A stretch of DNA of 18,436 bases from Limiplasma pullistercoris (GCA_018715165.1 DVMC01000111.1:1-18436), one strand, 5' to 3'. Counted from the first letter of the stretch, positions 1 through 8,654 are shown. Notes: generated from the sequence alone by a model not told the origin. A program made the numbers and translations.

Positions 1-56
1 ACAACGGCCTCGCCCTCGCTTTTTTCCATCAGGGTGCCCTTTACCATTGCGATCAT
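1..56 (-). CDS. ruvA: Holliday junction branch migration protein RuvA, N-terminal fragment
   Basis: Only the first 18 complete codons are in the window; the gene continues past the left edge. The peptide begins MIAMVKGTLMEKSEGEAV, which resembles the first strands of the RuvA N-terminal OB-fold. RuvA binds four-way junctions and, with the RuvB motor, drives branch migration before RuvC cleaves. The ATG at 56 lies 9 bases after the ruvC stop codon, and a GTGAGG ribosome site falls across the junction, so ruvC and ruvA should be co-transcribed and translationally linked. A second ATG three codons in is possible but less well spaced. The identification rests on a short peptide plus the ruvC neighbour. 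Confidence 0.8.
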   Translation of the reverse strand, partial: MIAMVKGTLMEKSEGEAV

Positions 57-65
57 GTCAGCGCC

Positions 66-560
66 TCACTTCATTTTAAACTGCTCGCGCGCGGGACCCG
101 TGGCGGCATGGGTCAGCGCGATGGCGATGGCGTCCGCCGCGTCGTCCGGACGGGCGATCTCCTGCATGTGCAAAAGCAGCTTTACCATCTGCTGCACCTG
201 CTGCTTTTCGGCCTTGCCGTAGCCCACGATGGCCTGCTTCACCTGCATGGGCGTATATTCATACAGGCGGTCGGTGTACTCGGCGCACGCGGCCAGGCTC
301 ACGCCCCGTGCAGCGCCCACGGTGAGCGCCGTGGTCACATTGCGCGCGAAGAACAATTCCTCAAAGGCGATCTCCTCCGGCCGGTACTGCCTGAGCAGCG
401 CGCGCATATCCCGCCCGATCTGGCACAGCCGGTCGGGAAAGGACTGCTGCGGCGTGGTCAGAATGCAGCCATAGTCCACCAGCCGCTGACTTCCCCGCTC
501 CGCCTCGATCACGCCCCAGCCAAGCGTGGCCAGGCCGGGGTCCACCCCCAAAACGATCAT
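66..560 (-). CDS. ruvC: Crossover junction endodeoxyribonuclease RuvC
   Basis: 164 residues, normal family length. RuvC is the Holliday junction resolvase that makes symmetric nicks in recombination intermediates moved by RuvAB. The N-terminus reads MIVLGVDPGLATLGWGVIE, the RNase-H-like first strand with catalytic Asp7. FEELFFARN supplies the second acidic ligand (about Glu67), and PDDAADAIAIA near residues 138-147 supplies Asp140 and Asp143. All four expected metal ligands are therefore visible. The ATG at 560 is preceded by AGGAGGCG at good spacing. It is the first gene of its operon, driven by the promoter at 585-613, with ruvA directly downstream. Confidence 0.96.
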   Translation of the reverse strand: MIVLGVDPGLATLGWGVIEAERGSQRLVDYGCILTTPQQSFPDRLCQIGRDMRALLRQYRPEEIAFEELFFARNVTTALTVGAARGVSLAACAEYTDRLYEYTPMQVKQAIVGYGKAEKQQVQQMVKLLLHMQEIARPDDAADAIAIALTHAATGPAREQFKMK

Positions 561-584
561 GTGCCACGCCTCCTTGTCCCTGCT

Positions 585-613
585 ATGATACAGGTTTTGT
601 GTACGGTTGTCAA
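585..613 (-). promoter_or_regulatory. Sigma-A-type promoter of ruvC-ruvA
   Basis: On the minus strand TTGACA (608-613) and TATCAT (585-590) are separated by exactly 17 bases. The -35 box is the full consensus and the -10 box matches five of six. The start site should fall about 25 bases before the ruvC ATG, which leaves a short leader carrying the AGGAGG site. No SOS (LexA) box was recognised over it. Confidence 0.8.
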
Positions 614-640
614 ACGTATGTTCGACGCTGGTTCTGCATC

Positions 641-675
641 ACAAAGGGGGCGCCGCCCTCTGGCAGCCGCCCCCC
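641..675 (-). terminator. Rho-independent terminator after the TIM-barrel gene
   Basis: On the minus strand a GGGGGCG/CGCCCCC stem (668-674 with 646-652) closes a 15-base loop that has some further GC pairing, and is followed by TTTGT. It lies 26 bases downstream of the stop codon at 701. A second small perfect dyad, CGGCGC-AA-GCGCCG at 687-700, directly abuts the stop codon and may be part of the same structure. The T-tract is short, but the stem is very GC-rich. Confidence 0.65.
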
Positions 676-700
676 TGAAACCCCGCCGGCGCAAGCGCCG

Positions 701-1504
701 TCAGAGCGTGCGCATGTAGTTGGCGTAGTGCGCAAACACGATGCCCGGCTCCTCCAGCGTGGTATCCCAACGCTTGACCCATTCCAGGGAATAGAAGCCG
801 TCGTAGCCGCCGTCCTTGAGCACGCCCACGATCTCCTCCAGAGGCACGTCGCCAAAGCCGGGCAGGGCATAACGGTAGCCGTCCGCCGTGGCGGTGCTGT
901 CCTTGAAATGGGTGTGGCACAGCCAGGGACGCAGGTTCTGGTACGTGGTTTCAGGCTTTTCATGCATGAAGCGGTAGGGGTGATGCACGTCCCACAGCAC
1001 GCCCACGCCCTCGCAGCTGATGGTGCTCATCAGCCGGGCCAGCTTCTCGCTGTCGCTCCATACGCCGTTGGTTTCAATCAGCATCTTCACGCCGTGCTCC
1101 AGCGCGTAATGCCCCATCTCCACCGCGCGGTGCTGCACGTAGCCCTCGTCCACCGTACCGGCAGGCTGGGGCACGGGCGCGGTCGCCATCACGCGCACAT
1201 AGGGTACGCCCAGCTTCTGCGCCAGGTGGATGTAGGCGCGGATTTCCTCGGTGGTGGTCTGCTCCGTTTCGCGCAGATGAATGCAGCAATCGCTGTCCAG
1301 GCAGGGAATGGTCAGTTTCAGCCGGGTGAGCTCGGCCTTGGTCTTTTCCAGGTTTTCATCGGAAAAGGCCGGGATGCTCGGAACCGAAATGTCGTTTCCG
1401 ACGCCGCGTACCTCCACGCCGCCGTAGCCCAGATCGCAGGCGGTCGCCAAAATCTCCCGCCAGCTCCAGCGCGGACAGCCCAGGGTGGAAAAGCTGATCT
1501 TCAT
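701..1504 (-). CDS. Sugar phosphate isomerase/epimerase family protein (AP endonuclease 2-like TIM barrel)
   Basis: 267 residues from the ATG at 1504. That start has AAGGAG 8 bases upstream, whereas a GTG three codons earlier overlaps the ribosome site. The protein has the xylose-isomerase-like TIM-barrel pattern: MKISFSTLGCP at strand 1, GYGGVEVRG at strand 2, and a probable metal site made of Glu144 (LIETNG), Asp172 with His174/175 (LWDVHH), His197/199 (CHTHFKD) and Glu241 (SLEWVKRW). Proteins of this fold isomerise or epimerise sugars or inositol derivatives, and a few act as endonucleases. There is no sugar transporter or kinase next to it, so the substrate cannot be assigned. It is a single-gene unit with its own strong promoter and terminator. 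The fold is secure; the reaction is unknown. Confidence 0.87.
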   Translation of the reverse strand: MKISFSTLGCPRWSWREILATACDLGYGGVEVRGVGNDISVPSIPAFSDENLEKTKAELTRLKLTIPCLDSDCCIHLRETEQTTTEEIRAYIHLAQKLGVPYVRVMATAPVPQPAGTVDEGYVQHRAVEMGHYALEHGVKMLIETNGVWSDSEKLARLMSTISCEGVGVLWDVHHPYRFMHEKPETTYQNLRPWLCHTHFKDSTATADGYRYALPGFGDVPLEEIVGVLKDGGYDGFYSLEWVKRWDTTLEEPGIVFAHYANYMRTL

Positions 1505-1522
1505 GGCCGTCACTCCTTAAAC

Positions 1523-1552
1523 TTGCATATCGGTTGGTGTTTATGATATCAT
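1523..1552 (+). promoter_or_regulatory. Putative promoter of the CapA-like gene, sharing its -10 with the divergent gene
   Basis: TTGCAT (1523-1528) and TATCAT (1547-1552) are 18 bases apart. The -10 box is one half of the palindrome ATGATATCAT (1543-1552), whose other half is the -10 box of the minus-strand TIM-barrel gene. Initiation near 1559 would give a leader of about 75 bases containing the small dyad AGCCC-TCCAC-GGGCT at 1571-1585. It is weaker than the opposing promoter by match to consensus. Confidence 0.5.
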
Positions 1553-1571
1553 TGCTTCATCCATTGGTCAA
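1543..1571 (-). promoter_or_regulatory. Sigma-A-type promoter of the TIM-barrel gene
   Basis: On the minus strand TTGACC (1566-1571) and TATCAT (1543-1548) are separated by 17 bases. Both boxes match five of six consensus positions. The leader would be roughly 30 bases and carries AAGGAG just before the ATG at 1504. The -10 overlaps that of the divergent plus-strand promoter by two bases. Confidence 0.75.
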
Positions 1572-1632
1572 GCCCTCCACGGGCTGGGACCCGGCATTTT
1601 TGCTTTGAAAGCGACGGAAAGGGGGCCTTGGC

Positions 1633-2955
1633 ATGAGCCGGCGCAGGCGTTCGAGACGGGGGGTTTCGCTTGGAACCGTCGTGATGCTTCTGCTGACGAT
1701 CGTGGTGCTGGGGGGATTCTGCGCGTTGCTGCCCAGGCTGACGGGCGTGACGGACGTGCGCACCAACGCGGCCGAGCTGGCGGTAGCCATCGACCAGTCC
1801 CTGTCGCAGATTGCCGCCTCCGGCGTATCGCTGGTAGGCCCCACGCCGCAGTCCTCCGTCCTTCCCCCATCCAGTCTGGCCACCGCCACGCCCACGGCCG
1901 CGGCGCCGACCACGCCGCCGGAGCAGCGCTTTACGCTGTGCGCGGCCGGGAGCATCCAGATCAATTCCAACGTGCAAAAGGCCCTCACGGATGACGGCAC
2001 GTACCGCTTCGACATTCTCTTTGGCGACCTTGAGGGCGATCTGACCGCCGATTTGAGCATCGCCACGCTGGAGAACAACGTGATCGGCAGCGCAAAGCTA
2101 AGCGATTCCAACATTCCTGCCGACGTGCTGGTTCCCCTGCGCGAAACCGGCGTCAACGCCCTGTGTCTGGGATACTACGGCGCGCTCAACGGCGGCATTT
2201 CAGGTCTGGTGGAAACGCAGCAGGCCGTTTCCGCCGCAGGGATGACGCCCTATGGCGTATACGCCTCCCAGCAGCAGCGCGACAGCCTTACGCTGATGGA
2301 TGTGAACGGAATTTCCGTAGCGCTGCTCAGCTTTCAGAACGAGCTCACGTCCTCCGGAAAGCGCCAGACCAGCGACGAGGAGCAGGCCTTTGCCATCGCC
2401 TCCCAGCAGTTGCCCGTGATCACCGAGGAGATCGCCAAGGCGCGGCAGGCCGGCGCGAAGGTGGTCGTGGTGTCGCTGTGCTGGGGCAAGGAAGGCGCCA
2501 CGGCGCCCACCAGCACGCAGACGGAGCTGGCGCAGGGCATTGCGGACGCGGGCGCGGACATCATTTTGGGCACGCATTCCGGCACGCTGCAGACCGTCGA
2601 GATCCTCACGGCCGAACGCGGGGACGGCAAGTATCATCCCGTGCTGTGCGCCTATTCGCTGGGCAACCTGTTCACCTATGACCGGGAGCAGCGGTCCACG
2701 CTGGCCAGCATTCTGCTCAGGTCCGACGTGGTCTACGACCCCGTCACCGGCTGCGTGGCGTTTGACAACCTGACGTATACCCCCACCTATTCCTGGCGCG
2801 GCAAGGAGGATGACATCACGCGCTACCGTGTCATCCTCAACGACGGCCAGACCTATCCCGACTATGTGGACGATACCCAGCGGGGCGTGATGGAACGCTG
2901 CCTGACGCTGGTCACCGATGTGATGGAGGGGACCCCTGTTTCTCCAGCGCAGTAA
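1633..2955 (+). CDS. CapA-fold (PGA_cap metallophosphatase-like) membrane-anchored protein with degenerate active-site motifs
   Basis: 440 residues. An Arg-rich N-terminus (residues 3-9) precedes one membrane segment (about 11-33), then a Pro/Thr/Ala-rich linker (about 70-98) and an extracytoplasmic domain from about 100. The domain follows the CapA order: AAGSIQI (104-110), ATLENNVI (144-151), CLGYYGALNGG (178-188), SLCWGKEG (281-288), ILGTHSGTLQTVEI (311-324) and YSLGNLF (341-347). CapA relatives act in poly-gamma-glutamate capsule synthesis or related envelope roles. As I recall the family motifs, they read GD, NNH, HWG and GHHPH at these places. Here the Asp, the Asn-Asn-His, the Trp-preceding His and most of the His pair are replaced, so metal catalysis is doubtful. 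The ATG follows GAAAGGGGG. No pgsB/C genes are adjacent. A methyltransferase gene follows after 35 bases. Confidence 0.8.
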   Translation: MSRRRRSRRGVSLGTVVMLLLTIVVLGGFCALLPRLTGVTDVRTNAAELAVAIDQSLSQIAASGVSLVGPTPQSSVLPPSSLATATPTAAAPTTPPEQRFTLCAAGSIQINSNVQKALTDDGTYRFDILFGDLEGDLTADLSIATLENNVIGSAKLSDSNIPADVLVPLRETGVNALCLGYYGALNGGISGLVETQQAVSAAGMTPYGVYASQQQRDSLTLMDVNGISVALLSFQNELTSSGKRQTSDEEQAFAIASQQLPVITEEIAKARQAGAKVVVVSLCWGKEGATAPTSTQTELAQGIADAGADIILGTHSGTLQTVEILTAERGDGKYHPVLCAYSLGNLFTYDREQRSTLASILLRSDVVYDPVTGCVAFDNLTYTPTYSWRGKEDDITRYRVILNDGQTYPDYVDDTQRGVMERCLTLVTDVMEGTPVSPAQ

Positions 2956-2990
2956 CAAAACTTCACACAGAACGCATGGAGGAACGCATC

Positions 2991-3680
2991 ATGAGCGACT
3001 TTCCCGTGGACGATCTGAGCGTATGGGAGACGAACGCGGCCTTTTGGGACGCCTGCATGGGCGATGATTCCAATTCGTTTCACAGAGAGGTCGTCCGTCC
3101 CGGCGTGACGGAGCTCCTCTCTCCTCAGGCCGGTGACGTCATTCTGGATATTGCCTGTGGAAACGGCAATTACTCCGCCTTCATGGCCAAGCGGGGCGCA
3201 AAGGTCCTGGCCTTTGATCAAAGCCCCGCCATGATTGCACTGGCGCGGAAACGCCAGCGACCGTTTCAGGAAAGAATCGAATTCTGCGTCGCGGATGCCG
3301 CCAAACTGGAAAGCCTGCTGCCGCTTCGAAGGACGCCGCCCTTCAGCAAAGCGGTTTCCTGCATGGCCATCATGGACATTTCCGACGTCCGGCCGCTGTT
3401 TGAGGCGCTGCAAACGCTGCTGGCGGACAAGGGCATCTTTGTGTTCGCAACCCAGCACCCCTGTTTTGTGACGCTGACAAAGCAGTACCGGACCGAACAT
3501 GCATACCTGGGGGAAGCCATCGCGGGCCAGCCCTGCAAGCAGCGCTATTATCACCGCTCCATGCAGGAGATCTTCCGGTGCTGTTTTGACGCCGGCTTTG
3601 TGATTGACGGCTTTTTGGAAGCGTACTACCGCAATCCGGAAATCCCGGAGGTCATCATCGTCAGGGCAAGAAAGAACTAG
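2991..3680 (+). CDS. Class I SAM-dependent methyltransferase
   Basis: 229 residues from the ATG at 2991, chosen because GGAGGA lies 7 bases upstream; an in-frame ATG at 2976 overlaps that site. The Rossmann-type core is clear: motif I DIACGNGN at residues 53-60, the acidic residue that binds the SAM ribose at Asp76 (VLAFDQS), and motif IEFCVADA at 96-103. Such enzymes transfer the SAM methyl group to small molecules, RNA or protein; nothing in the C-terminal half identifies the substrate. It follows the CapA-like gene by 35 bases and should share its transcript. It ends before a strong terminator. No membrane segment or signal peptide is visible, so it should be cytoplasmic. Confidence 0.88.
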   Translation: MSDFPVDDLSVWETNAAFWDACMGDDSNSFHREVVRPGVTELLSPQAGDVILDIACGNGNYSAFMAKRGAKVLAFDQSPAMIALARKRQRPFQERIEFCVADAAKLESLLPLRRTPPFSKAVSCMAIMDISDVRPLFEALQTLLADKGIFVFATQHPCFVTLTKQYRTEHAYLGEAIAGQPCKQRYYHRSMQEIFRCCFDAGFVIDGFLEAYYRNPEIPEVIIVRARKN

Positions 3681-3710
3681 CGCAAGCCTTGTCACAATTC
3701 CATGCAAAGG

Positions 3711-3748
3711 AAACCGCCCCGGCGCGCATCGCACCGGGGCGGCATTTT
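3711..3748. terminator. Bidirectional rho-independent terminator between the methyltransferase gene and gpmI
   Basis: A perfect 9-base stem CCGCCCCGG/CCGGGGCGG (3714-3722 with 3734-3742) closes an 11-base loop. It is followed on the plus strand by CATTTTC and on the minus strand by TTTCCTTT. The two flanking genes converge on it (stops at 3680 and 3772), so one hairpin can serve both transcripts. Confidence 0.85.
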
Positions 3749-3771
3749 CAACGGGTTCCTTGCGGTGCGGA

Positions 3772-5319
3772 TCACTCCACGATGAGCGACTTGCCCGTCA
3801 TCTCGGCAGGCACGGGGATGCCCATGCTGTGCAGCATCGTGGGTGCGATATCGGCCAGGCGTCCGCCCTCGCGCAGGGTCTTGCCCACCATTTCCGGCCC
3901 CACGGCGATGAAGGGCACGGGGTTGGTGGTGTGCGCGGTGAAGGGCTCGCCCGTTTCGGGGTCCACCATCTGGTCGGCGTTGCCGTGGTCGGCCGTGACG
4001 AAAGCGCGTCCGCCGTTGTCCAGAACGGCCTTGACCACGCGGTCTACACACTCATCCACCGCGGCGACGGCCTTCATGGCCGCCTCCATCACGCCCGTGT
4101 GGCCCACCATATCGCAGTTGGCGAAGTTGAGGATCATCACGTCGTACTTCTTTTCGTTGATGAGCTCAACTGCCTTGTCCGTGATCTCGTAGGCGGACAT
4201 TTCGGGCTTCATGTCGAAGGTAGCCACCTTGGAGGACGGAATCAGCACGCGGTCCTCGCCCTCGTTGGGCTTTTCCACGCCGCCGTTGAAGAAGAAGGTG
4301 ACATGCGCGTACTTCTGGGTTTCCGCGATGCGCAGCTGCGTCTTGCCCAGCTTGGAAAGGTACTCGCCCAGGGTATTCTCCAGCGTCTCCGGGGGATTGA
4401 CCACCTCAAGCCCGGTAAAGGTTTCGTCGTACTGCGTCATGCTGACGAAGTTGACGTGGAAATAGCCCTTGCCGCGCGGGAAGCCGGTGAAATCAGGCTG
4501 AATGAAGGTGCGGGTGAGCTGGCGGGCGCGGTCGGGACGGAAGTTGAAGAAGATCACGCTGTCGCCCTCGCCGATGGTGGCCACGGGCTGGCCGTTTTCC
4601 AGCACCACGGTGGGCTTGACGAACTCGTCCGTCTCTTCCTTCGCATAGCTCTGCTCCACGGCCTGAACGGCGGTATCGGCCGTCGCCTGGCCCTGGCCCA
4701 GCACCATGGCGTCATAGGCCTTCTGCACGCGATCCCACAGGTTGTCGCGGTCCATGGCCCAGTAGCGGCCCATCACCGTGGCGATTTTACCCACGCCGAT
4801 CTCGTCCAGCTTGGCCTGAAGCTCGCGCACATAGTCGATGCCGCTGGTGGGCGGCACGTCGCGGCCATCCAGGAAGCAGTGCACATATACCTTTTCCACC
4901 CCACGGCGCTTGCACATCTCCAACAGGGCATACAGGTGCGTGTTGTGGCTGTGCACGCCGCCGTCGCTGACCAGGCCCATCAGGTGCACGTTCTTGCCGG
5001 TTTCCCTGGCCGTATCCATGGCATGGACCAGCGGCGCTTTCTCAAAGAACGTTCCATCCTGAATGTCCTTGGTGATGCGGGTCAGCTCCTGATAGACGAT
5101 GCGGCCCGCGCCGATGTTGAGGTGGCCGACCTCGCTGTTGCCCATCTGGCCGTCGGGCAGGCCCACGTCCATGCCGCTTGCGCCGATCTGGGTATGCGGG
5201 TAGCGGGCCATGAGCGCATCCAGCCTGGGCGTGCCCTGCTGATAGATCGCATTGCCCTCATGAGCGGGATTGATGCCGAAGCCGTCCATGATGATAAGGG
5301 CCGTCATGGTTTTTTGCAT
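3772..5319 (-). CDS. gpmI: 2,3-bisphosphoglycerate-independent phosphoglycerate mutase
   Basis: 515 residues, normal for the metal-dependent (alkaline-phosphatase-fold) mutase. It interconverts 3- and 2-phosphoglycerate in the cytoplasm through a phosphoserine intermediate. Visible features are the metal-binding start ALIIMDGFG (Asp12), the catalytic Ser62 in QMGNSEVGH, and the C-terminal metal motif TADHGNADQM. The ATG at 5319 has AAGGAG about 12 bases upstream, slightly long spacing; the next ATG at 5307 would be further still. It is the last gene of the glycolytic operon, 27 bases after tpiA, and ends at the shared hairpin near 3714-3742. In Bacillus and many Clostridia eno follows here, but it does not in this window. 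Confidence 0.97.
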   Translation of the reverse strand: MQKTMTALIIMDGFGINPAHEGNAIYQQGTPRLDALMARYPHTQIGASGMDVGLPDGQMGNSEVGHLNIGAGRIVYQELTRITKDIQDGTFFEKAPLVHAMDTARETGKNVHLMGLVSDGGVHSHNTHLYALLEMCKRRGVEKVYVHCFLDGRDVPPTSGIDYVRELQAKLDEIGVGKIATVMGRYWAMDRDNLWDRVQKAYDAMVLGQGQATADTAVQAVEQSYAKEETDEFVKPTVVLENGQPVATIGEGDSVIFFNFRPDRARQLTRTFIQPDFTGFPRGKGYFHVNFVSMTQYDETFTGLEVVNPPETLENTLGEYLSKLGKTQLRIAETQKYAHVTFFFNGGVEKPNEGEDRVLIPSSKVATFDMKPEMSAYEITDKAVELINEKKYDVMILNFANCDMVGHTGVMEAAMKAVAAVDECVDRVVKAVLDNGGRAFVTADHGNADQMVDPETGEPFTAHTTNPVPFIAVGPEMVGKTLREGGRLADIAPTMLHSMGIPVPAEMTGKSLIVE

Positions 5320-5346
5320 ATGGTTTAGCTGCTCCTTCTTATCTGG

Positions 5347-6099
<753 letters not shown>

Positions 6100-6165
6100 G
6101 GTTTGTACCTCACTTTGATCAATCATTGGGATACGTCTATGGTTTAACCGCATTTGAACCGCCTG

Positions 6166-6221
6166 AAACCGGTTTGCGGCGCGCAAATGTTGCGCAGGCC
6201 GGTGTTGACGGCCTGCGCAAC
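6166..6221 (-). repeat. Chain of overlapping inverted repeats in the pgk-tpiA gap (possible terminator, attenuator or processing site)
   Basis: In the order transcribed from the minus strand there are: a perfect 13-base stem with a 7-base loop (6209-6221 with 6189-6201); GCGCAA-N3-TTGCGC (6190-6195 with 6181-6186); TTTGCG-N3-CGCAAA (6182-6187 with 6173-6178); and the palindrome AAACCGGTTT (6166-6175). Neighbouring dyads share bases, so they cannot all form at once. The large hairpin lies 11 bases after the pgk stop but is followed by ATTTGCG rather than a T-run. It may therefore pause polymerase, protect RNA ends or set the pgk:tpiA ratio rather than end transcription. Confidence 0.6.
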
Positions 6222-6231
6222 GGGGAAGATC

Positions 6232-7422
<1,191 letters not shown>

Positions 7423-7463
7423 AACGTACACTCCTCCGTCCTGGTAAATTCGTTGTGTTGGTA

Positions 7464-7490
7464 TTGCAAAGCCCGTTTCCGGGCGTGCAA
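7464..7490 (-). repeat. Stem-loop with GAAA tetraloop between cggR and pgk
   Basis: On the minus strand TTGCA-C-GCCCG-GAAA-CGGGC-TT-TGCAA folds into two stacked 5-base stems with a small internal bulge and a GNRA-type loop. It starts 8 bases after the cggR stop. No T-run follows, so a terminator is unlikely. In Bacillus subtilis the cggR-gapA transcript is cleaved near the end of cggR and a 5' hairpin stabilises the downstream part; a similar role is inferred here. Confidence 0.5.
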
Positions 7491-7497
7491 GCGTTGG

Positions 7498-8523
7498 TTA
7501 GGGGGTTTCACCCAAAATCGCCTTGGCCGCGCCTTCGTCGGTCACCAGCATGGCGTGGCGGCGGTTTTTCATCACCGCGGCGATGGCCTCTGCCTTCTTG
7601 GCGCCGGCGGCCACGGCGATCATCGCGCAATCGGGCTTGAGCGCGCCTAGGTTGTGCGCTACGGTGGAGGCGGAATACACCAGTCGCCCCCTCGCGTCGA
7701 AGTAGCAGCCGTAGGCCTCGGCTACCGCGCCCTTGCGCAGCACCTCCGCGCTCACCGGGCCGGGAAGCTGCCGGCGCTGGGTCATGTCGTCCGCGCGGCC
7801 AATCCCATGCAGCACCACGTCCGCACGCTCCAAAAGCGCCAGCGTTTCGTCAATCTCGGTCAGCTTGCGCATCTCCTGCAGCGCCTGCTCGTCCAGGTGG
7901 TCGGGCAGATGCATCATGCGGTGATGTCCGCCCAAACGGCGGGCGATCTCACAGGCGAGGGTATTGGCCTGAGTTTCCAGCGCGCCGCCCATGCCGCCAC
8001 GCGCAGGCACCACCATCACGTTCATGGGCGTGCCCTGCGGCACCGCAAAAGCCACCTCGCGGATGGTGCTGCCGCCGGTCACGGCCAGCGTGGAGCCCGT
8101 CTGCAAAAAGCCGCGCAGGCGCATGCCCGCAACCCGGCCCACCTCACCCAGCACATGCGGGTCCTTATCGGCATTGCCAGCAGCCACACACACCTTGTCC
8201 ACACCCAGCCGCTCGGTGAGCGCCGTCTCCAGCCGGGTCAGGCCCTTCAGCTCCCGGCTGAAGCGCCGCGCCATGGGCAGCGCGCTCTCCGCCGCGGGAG
8301 TCAGGCACATGCCCGCTGCGTCCAGCGTGATGAGGCCGTGCTTCTTTAGCAGCGTCGCCACCGTGCGCACCTCGCGCTCCGGGAGGTTGAGCCGGGCGGC
8401 CAGCTGCCGTCTGCCCACGGGCTGCAGCGCGCCGATGCGCTCCAGCACCAGCGCCCGCAATTCGATTTCCTGCGCCAGGTCCGGAGCCAACTGCTGCATC
8501 AGGGTAAAATAACCGTCCTGCAT
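7498..8523 (-). CDS. cggR: Central glycolytic genes regulator, SorC/DeoR-type sugar-binding repressor
   Basis: 341 residues, the usual CggR length. An N-terminal winged-helix region lies at about residues 20-68, with the recognition part GRRQLAARLNLPEREVRT. It is followed by the SorC-type phosphosugar-binding domain, seen in TGGSTIREVAF, PARGGMGGALETQAN and VLHGIGRADDM. In Bacillus CggR represses the operon it heads and is released by fructose-1,6-bisphosphate. The ATG at 8523 is preceded by AGGAAGGG. Position directly upstream of pgk-tpiA-gpmI and a CggR-like operator in its leader support the name over other SorC regulators. The gap gene normally next to it is absent here. Confidence 0.93.
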   Translation of the reverse strand: MQDGYFTLMQQLAPDLAQEIELRALVLERIGALQPVGRRQLAARLNLPEREVRTVATLLKKHGLITLDAAGMCLTPAAESALPMARRFSRELKGLTRLETALTERLGVDKVCVAAGNADKDPHVLGEVGRVAGMRLRGFLQTGSTLAVTGGSTIREVAFAVPQGTPMNVMVVPARGGMGGALETQANTLACEIARRLGGHHRMMHLPDHLDEQALQEMRKLTEIDETLALLERADVVLHGIGRADDMTQRRQLPGPVSAEVLRKGAVAEAYGCYFDARGRLVYSASTVAHNLGALKPDCAMIAVAAGAKKAEAIAAVMKNRRHAMLVTDEGAAKAILGETP

Positions 8524-8538
8524 TGCACCCTTCCTAGT

Positions 8539-8576
8539 CGGGACAAACCGCGTCCCGCATGACCAAATTTATCCCA
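8539..8576 (-). promoter_or_regulatory. Probable CggR operator, two tandem copies in the cggR leader
   Basis: The proximal copy on the minus strand is CGGGAC-N6-TGTC followed by CCG, which also makes the perfect dyad CGGGAC-N7-GTCCCG (8539-8557). The distal copy, TGGGAT-N6-GGTC (8561-8576), is a degenerate repeat offset by 19 bases. The Bacillus CggR operator is, from memory, CGGGAC-N6-TGTC-N4-CGGGAC; here the spacing before the second CGGGAC is 3. The site lies just downstream of the predicted start, fitting a roadblock type of repression. Confidence 0.65.
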
Positions 8577-8582
8577 CAGGAG

Positions 8583-8611
8583 ATTATACATCATTCCCCC
8601 GTGAGCCGCAA
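8583..8611 (-). promoter_or_regulatory. Sigma-A-type promoter of the cggR-pgk-tpiA-gpmI operon
   Basis: A perfect TATAAT (8583-8588) lies 17 bases after TTGCGG (8606-8611) on the minus strand. Transcription should begin around 8576, giving a leader of about 53 bases that contains the operator-like repeats and the AGGAAGGG ribosome site. No other good promoter was seen before pgk, tpiA or gpmI. Confidence 0.75.
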
Positions 8612-8654
8612 GCCCTCATTTGATAAAACCTTCACAATTCGCTGCGCCGGCCGC

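Noticed and set aside
687..700. CGGCGC-AA-GCGCCG dyad as a separate protein-binding site
   Set aside because: It abuts the stop codon and lies just ahead of a terminator hairpin, so a role in 3'-end structure is simpler.
3604..5328. 574-codon plus-strand open frame
   Set aside because: It is antisense to gpmI, rich in His, Ala, Val and Gly with no recognisable domain, and arises from the GC-rich third positions of the real gene.
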